From positions 62,001 to 126,000 of the forward strand of contig NZ_KB849178.1 in NCBI RefSeq assembly GCF_000367945.1: 64,000 nt of DNA, read 5' to 3'. Positions within the stretch are counted from its first letter, which is position 1, and each line of letters begins with the position of its first letter. Both the position numbers and the translations under genes were made by a program. Shown here piece after piece: positions 8,841-17,841 of this stretch. A model generated the notes under the pieces. It had not been told where the DNA came from. It was given only the letters and a program-made list of their open reading frames with translations, and made no database searches. Source of the DNA: Acinetobacter proteolyticus (lineage in GTDB: Bacteria; Pseudomonadota; Gammaproteobacteria; Pseudomonadales; Moraxellaceae).

Positions 8841-9449
8841 ATGAAGAATAAAGTCCTATTACTCACCTCATTTATTTTGCTCGCTGGATGTAATGAAAAA
8901 CCAAAAACATCAGCAGAAAGCGATCAACCCATTCAAAAGGCAGCTCAACAGACTCAAGCCGTGTCAGAACCTGTGCTTATTGCTGCTACACCCGAATCCG
9001 ATTATCTCGCCAATAATTCAACCCCACTACCAAAAGGCTATTCAGTCGATACAACCCATCTCAAAAAGCCTTTGTTTATTGACTTTGATGGCGATGGAAA
9101 TCTGGATACCTTTCGAGTGCTGAAAAACCCAAATAAAAAAGGAATGAAATATCTCTTTGAATTCCGTATCTCAAATAGCGACAAAGTTTATTATTACGAA
9201 AATACAGATAAAGATTATGACCTCGATATTTTCGGAACTTTTGAAGTTGCACCTAAAACAGATATTTACGTGGATGAAGATTATCGCTTTGATGAAGATG
9301 GAAATATCTTAGCTGATGAGCAAATTGACCCAAAACATTATCTAAAGTTCAAAGGTGATGGTATTTCTGTCAATGTTTTAGAAGAAACCTGTGCAACATC
9401 TGTGTTTTTCTTAACAGATGAAAAAATTAAACGCATTGCGCTGTGCTAA
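8841..9449 (+). CDS. Lipoprotein with a calcium-binding-like DxDGDG loop
   Basis: The protein has 202 residues. The signal sequence MKNKVLLLTSFILLAGC ends in a lipobox with Cys16-17 as the acylated residue, so it should be an envelope lipoprotein. A low-complexity linker of about 35 residues (Gln/Ala/Glu-rich) follows. The folded part contains DFDGDGNLDTF, a DxDxDGxxD loop of the EF-hand/FG-GAP kind, which suggests one bound calcium. Many further acidic residues (DKDYDLDIF, DVDEDYRFDEDGN) follow. Two cysteines near the C-terminus (ETCATS and the terminal LC) may pair. The gene is monocistronic with a strong terminator. Its function is unknown. Confidence 0.75.
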   Translation: MKNKVLLLTSFILLAGCNEKPKTSAESDQPIQKAAQQTQAVSEPVLIAATPESDYLANNSTPLPKGYSVDTTHLKKPLFIDFDGDGNLDTFRVLKNPNKKGMKYLFEFRISNSDKVYYYENTDKDYDLDIFGTFEVAPKTDIYVDEDYRFDEDGNILADEQIDPKHYLKFKGDGISVNVLEETCATSVFFLTDEKIKRIALC

Positions 9450-9468
9450 CTCATCACTGTCATTTCAT

Positions 9469-9497
9469 AAAAAACCGCTCAATTGAGCGGCTTTTTT
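9469..9497. terminator. Bidirectional terminator between the lipoprotein gene and bdhA
   Basis: The palindrome CCGCTCAATTGAGCGG at 9475-9490 is preceded by a run of A and followed by a run of T. It sits between two convergent genes and can serve both. Confidence 0.9.
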
Positions 9498-9512
9498 AAT
9501 CACATACACAGC

Positions 9513-10298
9513 TTATTGTGCGGTATATCCCCCATCCATCACTACCGCCTGCCCTGTAATCCCTGCCCCTTTGTTGCTGGCTAGGAAAATCGCATAGTCG
9601 GCAATTTCCTCCACGCTGAGTAAACGCTTCTGCGGCACCATGGCTAAAATCACATCCTCCAAAGCACTTTCCAGACTCACATTACGGGTTTTGGCCAAGT
9701 CCGCAATTTGCCCACGCACCAATGGTGTATCCACATAGCCTGGGCAGAGTGCATTCACGGTAATCCCGTCACGGGCGCATTCCAAAGCTGCCACTTTGGT
9801 CAAGCCAATCACCCCATGCTTGGCACTGTTATACCCCGCCTTCCCTGCAAAACCAATCAAGCCATTGATCGAAGACATATTGATAATCCGACCATATTTT
9901 TGCGCTTTCATAATCGGAAACACATGTTTAATCCCGATAAATGAGCCTGTCAGCATTACCTGTACCAGTTTCTGATAAATCTCGGTTGAGAAATCTTCAA
10001 TCGCTGCAACATGCTGAAAACCCGCATTATTGATCAGGATATCCAGACGACCAAAGCTTTGCATGGTCAAATCAATCGCGGCTTTATAAGCTTGTTCATC
10101 TGTTACATCACAAGGCGCAGACAAAGCGTCAAAACCTTGCTGTTTTAACTGCTCAACCGCTTGCTGACATTTCTCTGCATTGACATCAGAAATCACCACT
10201 TTCGCGCCTTCCTGAGCAAATTTTTTCGCAATTTCTAAACCAATGCCACTGGCTGAACCGGTAATAAAGGCCACTTTGGCTTCGAGTTGTTGAGTCAT
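9513..10298 (-). CDS. bdhA: 3-hydroxybutyrate dehydrogenase
   Basis: This 261-residue SDR enzyme oxidises (R)-3-hydroxybutyrate to acetoacetate with NAD in the cytoplasm. It shows TGSASGIG near residue 13, NNAG, the catalytic Ser in NMSSINGL and the YNSAK active site. The C-terminal QKRLLSVEEIADYAIFLAS and GQAVVMDGGYTAQ blocks are characteristic of BdhA. VISDVNAE has an Asp after the second strand, which indicates NAD rather than NADP. I chose the ATG at 10298 because AGGAG lies 7 nt upstream; the GTG/TTG-type extension to 10322 is unlikely. It lies 72 nt behind a GntP-type permease on the same strand and faces scoAB/atoE across a LysR regulator, giving a complete ketone-body pathway. Confidence 0.93.
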   Translation of the reverse strand: MTQQLEAKVAFITGSASGIGLEIAKKFAQEGAKVVISDVNAEKCQQAVEQLKQQGFDALSAPCDVTDEQAYKAAIDLTMQSFGRLDILINNAGFQHVAAIEDFSTEIYQKLVQVMLTGSFIGIKHVFPIMKAQKYGRIINMSSINGLIGFAGKAGYNSAKHGVIGLTKVAALECARDGITVNALCPGYVDTPLVRGQIADLAKTRNVSLESALEDVILAMVPQKRLLSVEEIADYAIFLASNKGAGITGQAVVMDGGYTAQ

Positions 10299-10370
10299 TG
10301 TGCTACTCCTGTTCTTGATCATTTTGATTGCTTGCCAGTCAATACGGACAAGCTGAAATTAAAATTTGCC

Positions 10371-11795
10371 TTACACAATACCGAACCATGTAAATGCAGC
10401 AATCACCACAAAGACTGCCAAGGTTTTAATAATGGTGACTGCAAAAATATCTTTATAGGATTGTTTATGAGTTAAACCTGTAACGGCGAGCAAGGTAATC
10501 ACTGCGCCATTATGCGGTAGCGTATCCATACCGCCCGATGCCATCGCCACCACACGATGCATCACTTCAGGGGGAATGCCCGCAGCCACAATAGCGGCAT
10601 TGTAGGTTTCTGCCATCGCGCTCAAAGCAATACTCATCCCACCCGAGGCTGAACCGGTAATCCCTGCCAATACTGTCGTAGTCACAGCACCATTGACCAA
10701 AGGATTGGTAAAAGTGGTACCCAATGCGTGGCTGATCAAAGCAAAGCCCGGTAATGCCGCAATAATCGCACCGAAACCATACTCCGATGCAGTATTCATT
10801 ACTGCCAATAATGAACCACTGATACTGGCATTGACGCCTTCTTTAAAGTTAGTTACCACGCGCTGATAATCAAATAAAATCGCGGCAATAATCCCGACAA
10901 TCAAGGCCAACCCGACTGCCCAAATCGCCCCAGTTTTTGCTACATCAACCGTGTAGTTGGCTAAACCAATTGCATTAAAATCAAAGCCATTCGGATACCA
11001 TTCTTTGATGGCTGTAGATAGATAACGGTTCATTACCGCAACCAGAATCAATGGCACAAAGGCCATACATTGACGTAATACCGAACCATTGCCTTGCGAA
11101 GACTCATTAACATCGGCAGCCGTTTGCGTGGCTGCATCTTCAGCAGCAAAACCAGCATAACCTTCACCTGCACGGGCCGCAGCTTTACGGCGTGATTCCA
11201 GATACAGTAGCCCCATGCTCAAGACGAAAATCGCCCCAATGACACCCAAAAACGGTGCTGCATAAATATTGGTGCCAAAGAATGTGGTTGGAATCACGTT
11301 CTGAATTTGTGGTGTACCCGGCAAGGCATCCATGGTGAATGTAAACGCACCTAGGGCAATGGTGCCGGGAATCAAACGTTTTGGAATATTGGCTTGTTGG
11401 AATAACTGATTGGCAAATGGATAAATCGCAAATACCGCCACAAATAGACTGACACCGCTATAAGTCAAAATGGCACCAAGCAACACCACGGTTAAAATGG
11501 CTTTCTTTGCACCAATTAAATTGACAATGGTACGGGCAATCGACTCAGCAATACCCGACATTTCCACCACTTTGCCAAAGATCGCACCCAGTAAGAACAC
11601 CAAGAAATAGTCTTTAATGAAATTAACCATCTTCGGCATAAAAATGCCTGAATAAAACGGCAGTACATTGGCGGGGTTGATCAGAAAAACCGCCAGCAAT
11701 GCGCACAACGGCGCCATTAAAATCACGGAAAAACCGCGATAGGCGGTGTACATCAGCAAGCCTAAAGACAGCAGAATGACAAATAAGTCCCACAT
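10371..11795 (-). CDS. GntP-family permease, probable 3-hydroxybutyrate transporter
   Basis: This 474-residue integral membrane protein has about 12 hydrophobic segments. The GntP/CitM-like features include YSGVSLFVAVFAIYPF, MDALPGTPQIQNVIPTTFFGTN, ITGSASGGMSIALSAM and ASGGMDTLPHNGAVITLLAVTGLTHKQSYKDIF. This subgroup is commonly annotated as a D-beta-hydroxybutyrate permease, and its place directly ahead of bdhA supports that. Proton symport is the family mechanism. It is co-directional with bdhA and divergent from the LysR regulator at 12301, whose product probably controls the shared 505-nt intergenic region. Other hydroxy acids remain possible substrates. Confidence 0.85.
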   Translation of the reverse strand: MWDLFVILLSLGLLMYTAYRGFSVILMAPLCALLAVFLINPANVLPFYSGIFMPKMVNFIKDYFLVFLLGAIFGKVVEMSGIAESIARTIVNLIGAKKAILTVVLLGAILTYSGVSLFVAVFAIYPFANQLFQQANIPKRLIPGTIALGAFTFTMDALPGTPQIQNVIPTTFFGTNIYAAPFLGVIGAIFVLSMGLLYLESRRKAAARAGEGYAGFAAEDAATQTAADVNESSQGNGSVLRQCMAFVPLILVAVMNRYLSTAIKEWYPNGFDFNAIGLANYTVDVAKTGAIWAVGLALIVGIIAAILFDYQRVVTNFKEGVNASISGSLLAVMNTASEYGFGAIIAALPGFALISHALGTTFTNPLVNGAVTTTVLAGITGSASGGMSIALSAMAETYNAAIVAAGIPPEVMHRVVAMASGGMDTLPHNGAVITLLAVTGLTHKQSYKDIFAVTIIKTLAVFVVIAAFTWFGIV

Positions 11796-12300
11796 ATTCT
11801 TTTACTCCATTCCAAAGAATATATGTCAGGGTCAACCAAATTATTTTTTTTATACTGTGTGGTGGTTATCCTAACCATAAATAAAATTAAAATACTGCGA
11901 ACCACAGTACAGAATCTAAAACAATGACGCATACTAAAACGTATTTTAAAATAGCATTAAAATCATAAAAAACAAGATGATTAAAACAAAATAAAATATT
12001 TAAATTATATTTAAAAATCAATGCTATACAAAAATACAGATCTAAAAATTTAATTGATTAATAAAATAAATTAACTGATCAAAAATACTCATCAATCCCA
12101 TCAAGTTATATTTAGCTTATTCTTTTTAAAATCCATGTTTCGATATTGAGATAAAACAAATGGATAATCATTTGTCGTATTGTTAAAAATAAACAGCTTG
12201 CCTCGCCTCAACGAATTAACAAAAATGCCAGTCACAATGTGCTGTTTTTTTTATAAATTACAGCATATAAATCAAAAACTTTCCGCATAGGTCGTCCACC
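11796..12300. promoter_or_regulatory. Divergent regulatory region between the permease and the LysR gene
   Basis: This is a very AT-rich, 505-nt region with no gene I can support. It must carry the promoters for the permease-bdhA operon and for the LysR regulator. Dyads listed separately lie near its left end, 68-82 nt upstream of the permease start. A TTATAAATTACAG stretch near 12252 resembles one half of a palindrome found upstream of gltI. Confidence 0.6.
11863..11877. promoter_or_regulatory. Dyad operator candidate for the LysR regulator
   Basis: TGGTTATCCTAACCA is a perfect inverted repeat (TGGTTA / TAACCA, 3-nt centre). A second, wider dyad, ACTGTG at 11855-11860 and CACAGT at 11903-11908, brackets it. 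The position and symmetry suit a LysR-type binding site for the permease-bdhA promoter, but no binding evidence is visible in sequence. Confidence 0.45.
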
Positions 12301-13185
12301 ATGACTTTAAAGCAACTCAAAGCATTTCTGGCTTTGACTCGTACTCTGAATTATGCAAATGCCTCTGCTGAATTGCATCTCAGTCAATCTGCTTTAAGTC
12401 TCAGTATCAAATCACTAGAAGAAGAACTCGGCGGCAAACTGTTTAAGCGCAATACCCGTCGGGTTGAACTGACACAGGAAGGAAAATCATTGATTCCCTA
12501 TGCCAAGAAATTACTGGCCAATTGGGAAGATATGGAAAAAGACGTTAAACAACGTTTTAAACTCAATCGCGGCACACTGAATATTGCCTCGATGCCCTTT
12601 GTCACCCATGCGATTTTGCCGCAAGTCATTCATAGCTTTTTAGCCAAGCATCCCAATATCAGTTTTTCTATTCATGACATTCCCAATGAAAAAGTATTGG
12701 AAAACGTTCAGGATGGCATTTTTGAAATTGGGATCTGCTTTGAACCACCACGCAATGATCAACTGGAATTTAAACCTTTATTTGAGGAAGATTTCCTTGC
12801 GCTCTTACCGAAAACACATCCACTAGCAAACGCGGATTCGATCAGTTGGAAACAACTCTGTGCCAATCCCTTTGTGACCTTACAACATCCCTCGATTGTT
12901 CGTCATCTAATTGAAGAAAACTGTCTCAAAAACCATCTGACTTTAGATTTAAAAGTCGAATGTCATCAAATCAGCTCCCTCTCCAGCTTTGTGGCATTGG
13001 ATATGGGGGTCAGTGCCATCCCCCGTCATTTTCAAAATTTTATCGACAAGGAACATAATGTCTTAATCGAAATTGAGGATGGCAAACTGCCGCAAGCGAT
13101 TGGCATTGTCTATAAAAAAAACTTTGAGCTTTCCAATATCTCAGCCGAGTTTATCGAGATCTTGCTACAACATGATTTTGGCTAA
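12301..13185 (+). CDS. LysR-family transcriptional regulator of the ketone-body module
   Basis: This 294-residue regulator has an N-terminal winged helix-turn-helix (residues 1-60: LKQLKAFLALTRTLNYANASAELHLSQSALSLSIKSLEEELGG). A linker helix and a two-lobed LysR substrate-binding domain follow (from about residue 90, LNIASMPFVTHAILPQVIHSF). It lies between the permease-bdhA operon, to which it is divergent, and scoAB-atoE, with which it is co-directional. It is therefore the natural regulator of 3-hydroxybutyrate and acetoacetate use. Autoregulation through the shared intergenic region is likely for the family. The co-inducer, perhaps the hydroxy acid or acetoacetate, is inferred only from context. 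Confidence 0.92.
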   Translation: MTLKQLKAFLALTRTLNYANASAELHLSQSALSLSIKSLEEELGGKLFKRNTRRVELTQEGKSLIPYAKKLLANWEDMEKDVKQRFKLNRGTLNIASMPFVTHAILPQVIHSFLAKHPNISFSIHDIPNEKVLENVQDGIFEIGICFEPPRNDQLEFKPLFEEDFLALLPKTHPLANADSISWKQLCANPFVTLQHPSIVRHLIEENCLKNHLTLDLKVECHQISSLSSFVALDMGVSAIPRHFQNFIDKEHNVLIEIEDGKLPQAIGIVYKKNFELSNISAEFIEILLQHDFG

Positions 13186-13364
13186 CCCTGATTAACTGCT
13201 ACACGAAGACAGACTCGCTCCGTCATCCTGCTCTTTTGAGTGAAATAGATGAAATTTGTTGTATTAATGAGTTTCCCTCATTAATCCTTTAAAAATTTAA
13301 ACTTCTGTAAATAATCCCTGAGTGCTAAAACTATTAGAAACCAAGGAATTTACAGGTGAAAAAA

Positions 13365-14069
13365 ATGAATAAAGTCTATTCAACCGCAGCACTAGCACTG
13401 CAAGATGTGGTGCAAGATCAACAGACATTTGCGGTTGGCGGTTTTGGCCTATGTGGTATTCCTGAGGCATTAATCCAAGCACTGAAAGAAACTGGTGTAA
13501 CAGGCCTGACCTGTATTTCCAATAATGCAGGTATTGATGATTTTGGCTTGGGTGTCTTGCTCAAGACCCGACAAATTAAAAAAATGATCTCATCTTATGT
13601 GGGCGAAAATAAAGAATTTGAACGCCAATATCTAAATGGCGAACTCGAAGTTGAACTCACCCCACAGGGCACATTGGCGGAAAAACTACGCGCTGGCGGT
13701 GCTGGCATTCCTGCCTTTTATACCGCAACAGGTGCAGGCACCTTGGTGGCTGAAGGTAAAGAACAACGCGAATTTAATGGTCGTACTTACATCCTTGAAC
13801 CATCACTAACCGCAGATGTAGCACTGGTTAAAGCCTATAAAGCGGATAAAGCTGGCAATCTGGTATTCCGTAAAACCGCGCAAAACTTTAACCCTGAATG
13901 TGCAATGGCTGGAAAAATCACCATTGCTGAAGTCGAACAGATTGTTGAAATCGGCGAGTTGGATCCAGATGAAATTCATTTAGCGGGCATTTATGTCAAT
14001 CGTGTGGTGCTGAATGCCACGCCAGAAAAACGGATCGAACAAAAAACCCTAAAAGCACAGGACGCATAA
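13365..14069 (+). CDS. scoA: 3-oxoacid CoA-transferase subunit A
   Basis: The 234-residue alpha subunit works with ScoB to activate acetoacetate by transferring CoA from succinyl-CoA. The N-terminal [18 protein letters not shown] is the glycine-rich CoA-transferase family I signature. [16 protein letters not shown] and [19 protein letters not shown] are also typical. I chose the ATG at 13365 (MNKVYSTAA), with AGGTG 7 nt upstream, over the GTG at 13356. It is followed after 2 nt by scoB, so the two are translationally coupled. AtoD-like use of acetyl-CoA is an alternative; the motif pattern fits the SCOT type better. Confidence 0.92.
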   Translation: MNKVYSTAALALQDVVQDQQTFAVGGFGLCGIPEALIQALKETGVTGLTCISNNAGIDDFGLGVLLKTRQIKKMISSYVGENKEFERQYLNGELEVELTPQGTLAEKLRAGGAGIPAFYTATGAGTLVAEGKEQREFNGRTYILEPSLTADVALVKAYKADKAGNLVFRKTAQNFNPECAMAGKITIAEVEQIVEIGELDPDEIHLAGIYVNRVVLNATPEKRIEQKTLKAQDA

Positions 14070-14071
14070 TC

Positions 14072-14713
14072 ATGGCATGGACACGTGAACAAATGGCACA
14101 GCGTGCCGCGCAAGAATTACAAGATGGTTTCTACGTCAATCTTGGTATTGGCCTTCCCACACTGGTTGCCAACTATATTCCAGATGATATGGATGTATGG
14201 TTGCAATCGGAAAATGGTCTACTCGGTATTGGCGAATTTCCAACCGAACAGCAACTCGACCCTGATTTAATCAATGCAGGCAAACAAACCGTTACTGCTC
14301 GTGCAGGTGCGGCATTTTTCTCAAGCAGTGAATCCTTTGCCATGATTCGTGGTGGTCACGTCAATATCGCCATTCTGGGTGCCATGGAAGTCTCTGAACA
14401 AGGCGACCTCGCCAACTGGATGATTCCGGGCAAAAAGGTCAAAGGTATGGGCGGTGCCATGGATCTGGTTGCCGGCGTACAACGCGTGGTGGTGTTGATG
14501 GAACACAATGCCAAAGATGGTACCGCTAAAATCGTCAAACAGTGCAGCTTACCGCTCACAGGTCAAAAAGTGGTGCATCGTATCATTACCGATCTAGGTG
14601 TTTTGGATGTTGTTGCTGAAGGCATCAAGCTGGTTGAACTGGCACCTGATGTGACTGAACAACAAATTCAAGCTGCCACAGGTGTTGAGCTGTTGATTGA
14701 AGCCAAAGCTTAA
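14072..14713 (+). CDS. scoB: 3-oxoacid CoA-transferase subunit B
   Basis: This is the beta subunit, 213 residues. [14 protein letters not shown] and [12 protein letters not shown] are the family I signatures; the Glu of SENG is the catalytic residue that forms the glutamyl-CoA thioester. [40 protein letters not shown] and the [23 protein letters not shown] tail complete the usual architecture. It starts 2 nt after scoA and is followed by a hairpin before atoE. Together ScoAB convert acetoacetate to acetoacetyl-CoA for thiolytic cleavage by a thiolase encoded elsewhere. Confidence 0.93.
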   Translation: MAWTREQMAQRAAQELQDGFYVNLGIGLPTLVANYIPDDMDVWLQSENGLLGIGEFPTEQQLDPDLINAGKQTVTARAGAAFFSSSESFAMIRGGHVNIAILGAMEVSEQGDLANWMIPGKKVKGMGGAMDLVAGVQRVVVLMEHNAKDGTAKIVKQCSLPLTGQKVVHRIITDLGVLDVVAEGIKLVELAPDVTEQQIQAATGVELLIEAKA

Positions 14714-14742
14714 TTCTACACACGCTTTTATTTTTCTCATTG

Positions 14743-14767
14743 AAGTGATGCTGTAATGGCATCACTT
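14743..14767 (+). terminator. Hairpin between scoB and atoE
   Basis: AAGTGATGC (14743-14751) and GCATCACTT (14759-14767) form a 9-bp stem with a 7-nt loop. Only a short T-run follows, so it may attenuate rather than fully stop transcription into atoE. Confidence 0.6.
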
Positions 14768-14836
14768 TTCGCTGTTTTCATAACAGCAAAAATTCATTTA
14801 GGACAAATGAATCAGATACAACAAAATTAAAAATGG

Positions 14837-16255
14837 ATGCTCAAGATGAATAAACAACCTGCCTTGTTAGAACGGTTTGCCCTGCGTATTAGTAACTGGT
14901 CGGAAAAATGGTTTCCTGACTCTTATATCTTTGCCCTGCTCGGTGTGATTATCGTTTCCTTTGCTGCCATCGGCATTGGTGCATCGGTACAAGATGTTGC
15001 CAGCTCATTTGGGAATGGTTTCTGGAGTCTAATCCCCTTCACCTTACAAATGACCATGCTGATTATTGTTGGCTATGTGGTTTCGGTTTCTGCACCTGTG
15101 AAAAAACTGATTCAGATGATGGCACGTATCCCCCATTCGGGACGCAGTGCCATTGTCTTGGTCGCTACTGTCAGCTTATTGATTTCTTTGGTCAATTGGG
15201 CGGTCAGTACTATTCTGACGGCGTTATTGGTGATTGCGCTGGCAAAACGAAAAGAACTACAGATGGACTATCGTGCTGCCGCTGCTGCTGCCATTATTGG
15301 TATGGGCGCAACTTGGGCACTCGGTATCAGTTCGTCTGCAGCACAATTACAGGCTAATAAAGCCAGTCTACCTGAGTCGATCTATAATTTAACTGGTGTG
15401 ATTCCATTTACCGAAACCATCTTCCTGTGGCAATCGATGCTGATGACCCTAATCTTGGTAATTGTCTCGATTGCGATTGCCTATTGGTCTGCGCCTAAGG
15501 GAGACAATGTCAAAACCATGCAGGATTTTGAACTGAGTTTTGAAGAAGAGGAAAAAACTGAGGTCAAATCGACCCGACCTGGGGATTGGTTAGAAAACTC
15601 TCCCTTATTGACCATTATTGTGGTGGCATTAGGCTTAATCTGGATGTTCATCGAGTTTTCTAAAACCAATCCGATCATCGCCATTTCCAGTCTCAATACT
15701 TATAACTTTGTGTTCTTGATGCTGGGGCTTGCATTACATCGCACCCCACGTAATTTTCTCAATGCCGTCAGTCAGGCTGTGCCTGCTGTTTCGGGTATTC
15801 TGATCCAGTTCCCACTCTATGGCAGTATCGCCTTTATTATGACCCAAGCGCTAAATAGTCAGGATTTATCCCTGTCGCATTATATTGCTGAATTCTTTGT
15901 CTCGATTGCCTCCAAAGAGACCTTTGCGATTGTGATGGGCATCTACTCTGCAGTACTGGGTTTCTTTGTTCCATCAGGTGGCGGTAAATGGATTATTGAA
16001 GCACCCTATGTGATGCAGGCTGCCAATGATTTACAAGTTCATTTAGGCTGGTCCGTGCAGATTTATAATGCGGCCGAAGCGTTACCGAATCTGATCAATC
16101 CCTTCTTTATGCTACCGATGCTCGGGATCTTAAAACTTAAGGCCAAAGATGTGATTGGTTTTACCGTGACTCAATTGGTATTCCATCTGCCTTTAGTGCT
16201 GTTCTTATTGTGGATTTTAGGCCGTACCCTCAGCTATAGCCCACCTGTCATGTAA
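14837..16255 (+). CDS. atoE: Short-chain fatty acid / acetoacetate transporter, AtoE family
   Basis: The 472-residue polytopic membrane protein matches the AtoE/TIGR00366 family: ERFALRISNWSEKWFPDSYIFALLGVI at the N-terminus, IIGMGATWALGISSSAAQLQAN in the middle, and GFFVPSGGGKWIIEAPYVMQAAN and NAAEALPNLINPFFMLPMLGILKLKAKD near the C-terminus. A charged cytoplasmic loop (about residues 225-250, ELSFEEEEKTEVKS) divides it. The family imports short-chain acids such as acetoacetate or butyrate. It follows scoAB and probably supplies their substrate. The start could be 14833, 14837 or 14846 (MNKQPALLERF); all lie within four codons. No GntP relation exists, so the module holds two unrelated importers. 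Confidence 0.9.
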   Translation: MLKMNKQPALLERFALRISNWSEKWFPDSYIFALLGVIIVSFAAIGIGASVQDVASSFGNGFWSLIPFTLQMTMLIIVGYVVSVSAPVKKLIQMMARIPHSGRSAIVLVATVSLLISLVNWAVSTILTALLVIALAKRKELQMDYRAAAAAAIIGMGATWALGISSSAAQLQANKASLPESIYNLTGVIPFTETIFLWQSMLMTLILVIVSIAIAYWSAPKGDNVKTMQDFELSFEEEEKTEVKSTRPGDWLENSPLLTIIVVALGLIWMFIEFSKTNPIIAISSLNTYNFVFLMLGLALHRTPRNFLNAVSQAVPAVSGILIQFPLYGSIAFIMTQALNSQDLSLSHYIAEFFVSIASKETFAIVMGIYSAVLGFFVPSGGGKWIIEAPYVMQAANDLQVHLGWSVQIYNAAEALPNLINPFFMLPMLGILKLKAKDVIGFTVTQLVFHLPLVLFLLWILGRTLSYSPPVM

Positions 16256-16463
16256 GACTAGCAACAATTGCACAGCGCTGCTTTTTATATTGAACATTAC
16301 GGATATGAAAAGTGGCGTGAGCTGTTCTTGAACACAGCAAAAATCATCTCTCCATTTGCATTCAAATCCCCCACAACGCCTTTCATTCAGAAGTGCCCAG
16401 AACTGTGCTATTTTTAAGCAAATTGCACCACTTTTCACCAAAATTAAAATTTAACTTCTAAAT

Positions 16464-16479
16464 TGGTGCGTTTTTTGCT
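16464..16479 (+). promoter_or_regulatory. Sigma-54 (-24/-12) promoter of amtB
   Basis: TGGTGCGTTTTTTGCT matches the sigma-54 consensus TGGYRYRNNNNTTGCW at every position. GG lies at 16465-16466 and GC at 16477-16478, ten bases apart as required. Transcription should start near 16490, about 120 nt before the amtB ATG. Confidence 0.82.
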
Positions 16480-16541
16480 TTAGATATTTCATCAAATTGA
16501 GCTGTTGTGATACAGCTTGAGTTTTTAGATTTACTAAATCC

Positions 16542-16581
16542 ATTTTGGTGCAGAAAACGAATCAAATATTTGCACCAAAAT
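16542..16581. promoter_or_regulatory. Perfect 11-bp inverted repeat in the amtB leader
   Basis: ATTTTGGTGCA at 16542-16552 and TGCACCAAAAT at 16571-16581 are exact inverted copies with an 18-nt spacer. The repeat lies between the sigma-54 promoter and the amtB start. It could be an operator built of NtrC-like half-sites in reversed order, or an mRNA hairpin. Confidence 0.6.
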
Positions 16582-16610
16582 AAAATTTAGCACTTTTTTT
16601 GAGCACCACT

Positions 16611-17798
16611 ATGCAAAACGTAGATCTATTTTTCTTACTGCTCGGGGCAGTACTGGTATTGGCAATGCATGCTGGCTTTGCATTCTTGGAATTGGGCACG
16701 GTACGCCATAAAAACCAAGTCAATGCATTGAGTAAAATCCTCACCGATTTTGCCATTTCAGCAATTGCCTATTTCTTTGTAGGTTATTGGATTGCATATG
16801 GTCAAAACTTTTTCCATGCCGGCAGTACCTTAGCAGCTGATCATGGCTATAACTTGATGCGCTGTTTCTTCTTATTGACCTTTGCTGCTGCAATTCCTGC
16901 GATTATTTCGGGTGGGATCGCAGAACGTGCCAAGATGCGTGCTCAAGCAATTGCAACATTGATTTTGGTGGCACTGATCTATCCTTTCTTCGAAGGCATG
17001 ATCTGGAATGGTAACTATGGCTTGCAAAAGTGGCTAGAAAACACATTTGGTGCAAGTTTCCATGACTTTGCCGGTTCAGTTGTGGTGCATGCCATGGGAG
17101 GTTGGATTGCCCTTGCTGCAGTGATTTTACTCGGTGCCCGTCATGGTCGTTATAAAAATGATGGTCGTGTCAGTGCCCATCCACCGTCATCTATTCCATT
17201 CCTTGCTTTAGGTTCATGGATTCTGATCGTGGGCTGGTTTGGCTTTAACGTGATGAGCGCACAACGGGTTGAAGCGATTTCAGGTCTAGTGGCAATTAAC
17301 TCATTGATGGCAATGGTGGGTGGTACTTTAGCAGCCAACTTTATGGGGCGTAATGACCCTGGTTTCTTACACAATGGTCCATTGGCTGGCTTGGTCGCGA
17401 TCTGTGCGGGTTCAGACATTGTGCACCCAATTGGTGCATTAATTATTGGTGGTACGGCTGGTGCACTGTTTGTTTACCTGTTCACCTATACTCAAAATAA
17501 ACTGAAAGTCGATGATGTACTTGGGGTATGGCCTTTACACGGTGTTTGCGGTGCATTGGGAGGAATTGCAGCAGGCATCTTTGGTCAACAAGCTTTAGGT
17601 GGCTTAGGTGGTGTCTCCATCATCTCGCAAATCATTGGTACGGGTCTTGGCATTATCATTGCCTTGGTCGGTGGTTTTATTGTCTATGGTCTATTAAAAG
17701 CCACTATGGGTATTCGCCTGTCACAAGAAGATGAATATCGTGGTGCGGATCTTTCAATCCATAAAATTTCAGCCAATTCGGAAGAATCAATGTTCTAA
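16611..17798 (+). CDS. amtB: Ammonium transporter AmtB
   Basis: The 395-residue channel has about 11 transmembrane helices and conducts ammonia/ammonium across the inner membrane. Family marks include LVLAMHAGFAFLELGTVRHKNQ, GGIAERAKM, the pore histidines in VVVHAMGGW and DIVHPIGAL, and the C-terminal LRLSQEDEYRGADLSIH-like tail (here IRLSQEDEYRGADLS) that docks a PII protein. The start is the ATG at 16611; the TTG at 16599 only adds four residues. Many relatives are preceded by glnK, but no PII gene is present here, so its regulator must lie elsewhere. A perfect sigma-54 promoter lies upstream and a strong terminator follows. Confidence 0.95.
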   Translation: MQNVDLFFLLLGAVLVLAMHAGFAFLELGTVRHKNQVNALSKILTDFAISAIAYFFVGYWIAYGQNFFHAGSTLAADHGYNLMRCFFLLTFAAAIPAIISGGIAERAKMRAQAIATLILVALIYPFFEGMIWNGNYGLQKWLENTFGASFHDFAGSVVVHAMGGWIALAAVILLGARHGRYKNDGRVSAHPPSSIPFLALGSWILIVGWFGFNVMSAQRVEAISGLVAINSLMAMVGGTLAANFMGRNDPGFLHNGPLAGLVAICAGSDIVHPIGALIIGGTAGALFVYLFTYTQNKLKVDDVLGVWPLHGVCGALGGIAAGIFGQQALGGLGGVSIISQIIGTGLGIIIALVGGFIVYGLLKATMGIRLSQEDEYRGADLSIHKISANSEESMF

Positions 17799-17814
17799 TT
17801 TTTCAAACCTTTTT

Positions 17815-17841
17815 AAGCGACGGAAACGTCGCTTTTTTTAT
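17815..17841 (+). terminator. amtB terminator
   Basis: AAGCGACG / CGTCGCTT form an 8-bp stem closed by a GAAA tetraloop, followed by a T-run. Confidence 0.92.

Larger units (their letters stand above)
16256..16610 (+). promoter_or_regulatory. amtB upstream region with repeated GCACCA/TGGTGC half-sites
   Basis: This 355-nt region has no gene. GCACCA or its complement occurs at 16425-16430, 16464-16469 (overlapping the -24 box), 16546-16551, 16572-16577 and 16603-16608, plus a TCACCA at 16435-16440. NtrC half-sites have the form GCACC, so the clustering suggests nitrogen control. The classical head-to-head NtrC spacing is not seen. Confidence 0.55.

Noticed and set aside
16217..16441. 74-codon minus-strand frame at the end of atoE
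   Set aside because: It overlaps atoE and the amtB promoter region; its Cys- and Trp-rich composition resembles no protein family.
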